A stretch of 37,073 nucleotides of DNA, taken from the NCBI GenBank assembly GCA_903911085.1, contig CAIWCC010000063.1:1-37073 (forward strand), in the 5' to 3' direction. A program made the translations under genes and the position numbers. This DNA comes from an uncultured Bacteroidales bacterium. GTDB lineage: Bacteria; Bacteroidota; Bacteroidia; Bacteroidales; Paludibacteraceae. Shown one piece after another: positions 35,879 to 37,073 of the stretch (position 1 is its first letter; each line of letters starts with the position of its first letter). Under the pieces are notes generated by a model, which did no database searches, had not been told where the DNA came from, and saw nothing but the letters and a program-made list of their open reading frames with translations.

Positions 35879-36670
35879 ATGAGTAAAATGATTACTCCGT
35901 TGACCCTTTCTCGGATTCCTAAATTGGAATTTCCGCGTTTAGTAAAAGGGTTTTTTGAAGTTATGGACAAATATGGTCCCGATGACCATCATGTTCGAGG
36001 TATTTACAATTTGCTAGACGAGAAAAAATCTCTTCTTGGCAGTTTGAAGTACAAGTACACAAAACTGCCACAAACTGATGAGTTGAGGGTGTTGCGTGAA
36101 AAACGCAAGGATGTGCTAAAAGCCATTCAGAAACAAAAACAATCGATGATTGATGCTAATATTGCATCAATGGCTTCGAATATGAAGTTGATTATACCGT
36201 TTCTGAATGAGTATTTTGGTAATATACTTGCCAGTAGCACCGAAGGTAGAACCACACGCATCGAACAAATGTTTGTGGCTTTGGATGCTAATGTGGAATT
36301 GAAAGCTGCCTTAACAGCTGTGGGATTGACAGTTTATATTGAGGAGCTGAGAACGGTTCAGCAACAAATAAACTTAAAAATAGTGGAACGCAGAACGCAT
36401 GTTTCGGAATTGCCTAAGATGGTAACTAAGCAGGTGAAAGCTGAATTGACTGTGGCAATTACCGACTTACGAAATGCTATTGAACTTGCTGCGAAAGAGC
36501 ATCCTGAGGTGGATTATTTACCTTTGGTGAATGAAATCAATGCGCTGTTTGTACCATTTCAGGCGAAGATAAAATCGCAAAACACCCGCCGTAAAACTGC
36601 GGTTGCAGCCTCTAAAGTGGCTGATGTTGAAAAAATCAAAACCGACGACCAAGAGTTGAAAAGTGCCTAA
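35879..36670 (+). CDS. DUF6261 family protein (copy 2)
   Basis: A 263-residue helical cytoplasmic protein without signal peptide. ATG at 35879 is taken as the start; a second ATG at 35888 would give 'MITPLTLSRIPKLEFPRLVK', which also looks like the family's beginning. The central and C-terminal parts ('GLTVYIEELRTVQQQINLKI', 'YLPLVNEINALF', then 'KSQNTRRKT') mirror those of the 241-residue protein at 1538. A basic stretch near the end could bind nucleic acid. It stands 485 nt downstream of the 43-bp palindromic array and has its own terminator, so it appears monocistronic. Confidence 0.75.
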   Translation: MSKMITPLTLSRIPKLEFPRLVKGFFEVMDKYGPDDHHVRGIYNLLDEKKSLLGSLKYKYTKLPQTDELRVLREKRKDVLKAIQKQKQSMIDANIASMASNMKLIIPFLNEYFGNILASSTEGRTTRIEQMFVALDANVELKAALTAVGLTVYIEELRTVQQQINLKIVERRTHVSELPKMVTKQVKAELTVAITDLRNAIELAAKEHPEVDYLPLVNEINALFVPFQAKIKSQNTRRKTAVAASKVADVEKIKTDDQELKSA

Positions 36671-36848
36671 CCTGCATAAACCATTCTTTTATAATAAAAG
36701 ATATTAGAACAAAGAAGAAAGATAAGACGTAGTTTATCAATACTTTACCAAATTAAAAGTGTAGGTTATAAATGACGTTTATTCTATGTAAGTGATATGG
36801 TGACAAAAAATAACCGACTTTACTTGCTATAATTGATTATTAGTGTTA

Positions 36849-36879
36849 GCCCTGCATTCCTGTTTGCAGGGCTTTTTTT
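36849..36879 (+). terminator. Rho-independent terminator after DUF6261 copy 2
   Basis: GCCCTGCA (36849-36856) pairs perfectly with TGCAGGGC (36865-36872), followed by seven T. It is 178 nt after the stop codon, leaving a long 3' UTR. Confidence 0.9.
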
Positions 36880-36946
36880 GTGTTGAATGGGCACATATTG
36901 TAAAAGTTATGGACAAAATACAATGTCGTATAAATAAAAAAGAATT

Positions 36947-37073
36947 ATTGTTGTCCGGTAAAAACAAAAGAAAAAATAATGTCGCTCCTAAGGAGCTCTG
37001 GAAATACTTGTAACTTATTGACTACCATAATGTCGCTTCTCCGAAGCTATTTATAAAAAGTCCCATCGGGACG
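36947..37073. repeat. MITE-like element, copy 3 (cut by the window end)
   Basis: It starts with ATTGTTGTCCGGTAAA and then reads in the opposite orientation to copies 1 and 2: GTCGCTCC/GGAGC hairpin, 'TATTGACTACCATAATGTCG', GCTTC/GAAGC hairpin, GTCCCATCGGGAC hairpin. The far end lies beyond 37073. Confidence 0.8.

Noticed and set aside
35695-35886. 63-residue gene before DUF6261 copy 2
   Set aside because: Overlaps the DUF6261 start, no motif, no ribosome binding site; probably leader sequence.

Overview
This looks like a chromosomal segment of a Bacteroidetes bacterium, most likely order Bacteroidales. The evidence is a SusC/SusD pair with an ECF sigma/FecR regulator, several proteins with type IX secretion (T9SS) sorting domains, DUF6261 and FISUMP proteins, AT-rich spacers and mostly absent Shine-Dalgarno sequences. 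I cannot place the genus. I see no rRNA, tRNA, CRISPR array, integrase or intact transposase.

Layout. 1-237: 3' end of a T9SS-sorted protein. 238-1430: a terminator, a 42-bp palindrome-bearing tandem array, and a GxxExxY (PD-(D/E)xK-like) gene inside near-perfect 45-bp inverted repeats. 1538-3796: a DUF6261 gene, a small membrane protein and a secreted protein, separated by two copies of repeat P. 4174-18472: a polysaccharide utilisation locus. On the + strand it has a GH78 alpha-L-rhamnosidase, a GH29 alpha-L-fucosidase and a DUF5703 protein. Converging on the - strand are susD, susC, fecR and an ECF sigma factor. susC and fecR share a bipartite upstream motif with identical 15-nt spacing, probably the ECF promoter. 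The enzymes suggest a rhamnose- and fucose-containing glycan: SusCD imports oligosaccharides, the secreted hydrolases trim them, and the STN domain of SusC signals through FecR to the sigma factor.

18791-34502: a one-way (- strand) series of functionally unrelated genes. They encode a BspA-like LRR T9SS protein, a glycine-rich protein, a very small T9SS protein, a FISUMP protein, a lipoprotein, a beta-propeller T9SS protein, a DpnD-like small protein with an HTH/PD-ExE nuclease, a PH-domain protein, a TlpA-like thioredoxin and a PorT-like barrel. Most gaps contain a copy of one of four structured repeat families (P, Q, R, S) that start at or inside the 3' end of the preceding gene. This resembles a gene-cassette array, but I could not find convincing canonical attC sites.

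34950-37073: a second tandem palindrome array (about 43-bp period), a second DUF6261 gene, a strong terminator, and a third copy of a MITE-like element cut by the window edge. Both DUF6261 genes are preceded by a 42-43-bp palindromic array; this recurring pairing and the repeat-punctuated gene series are the most unusual things here.
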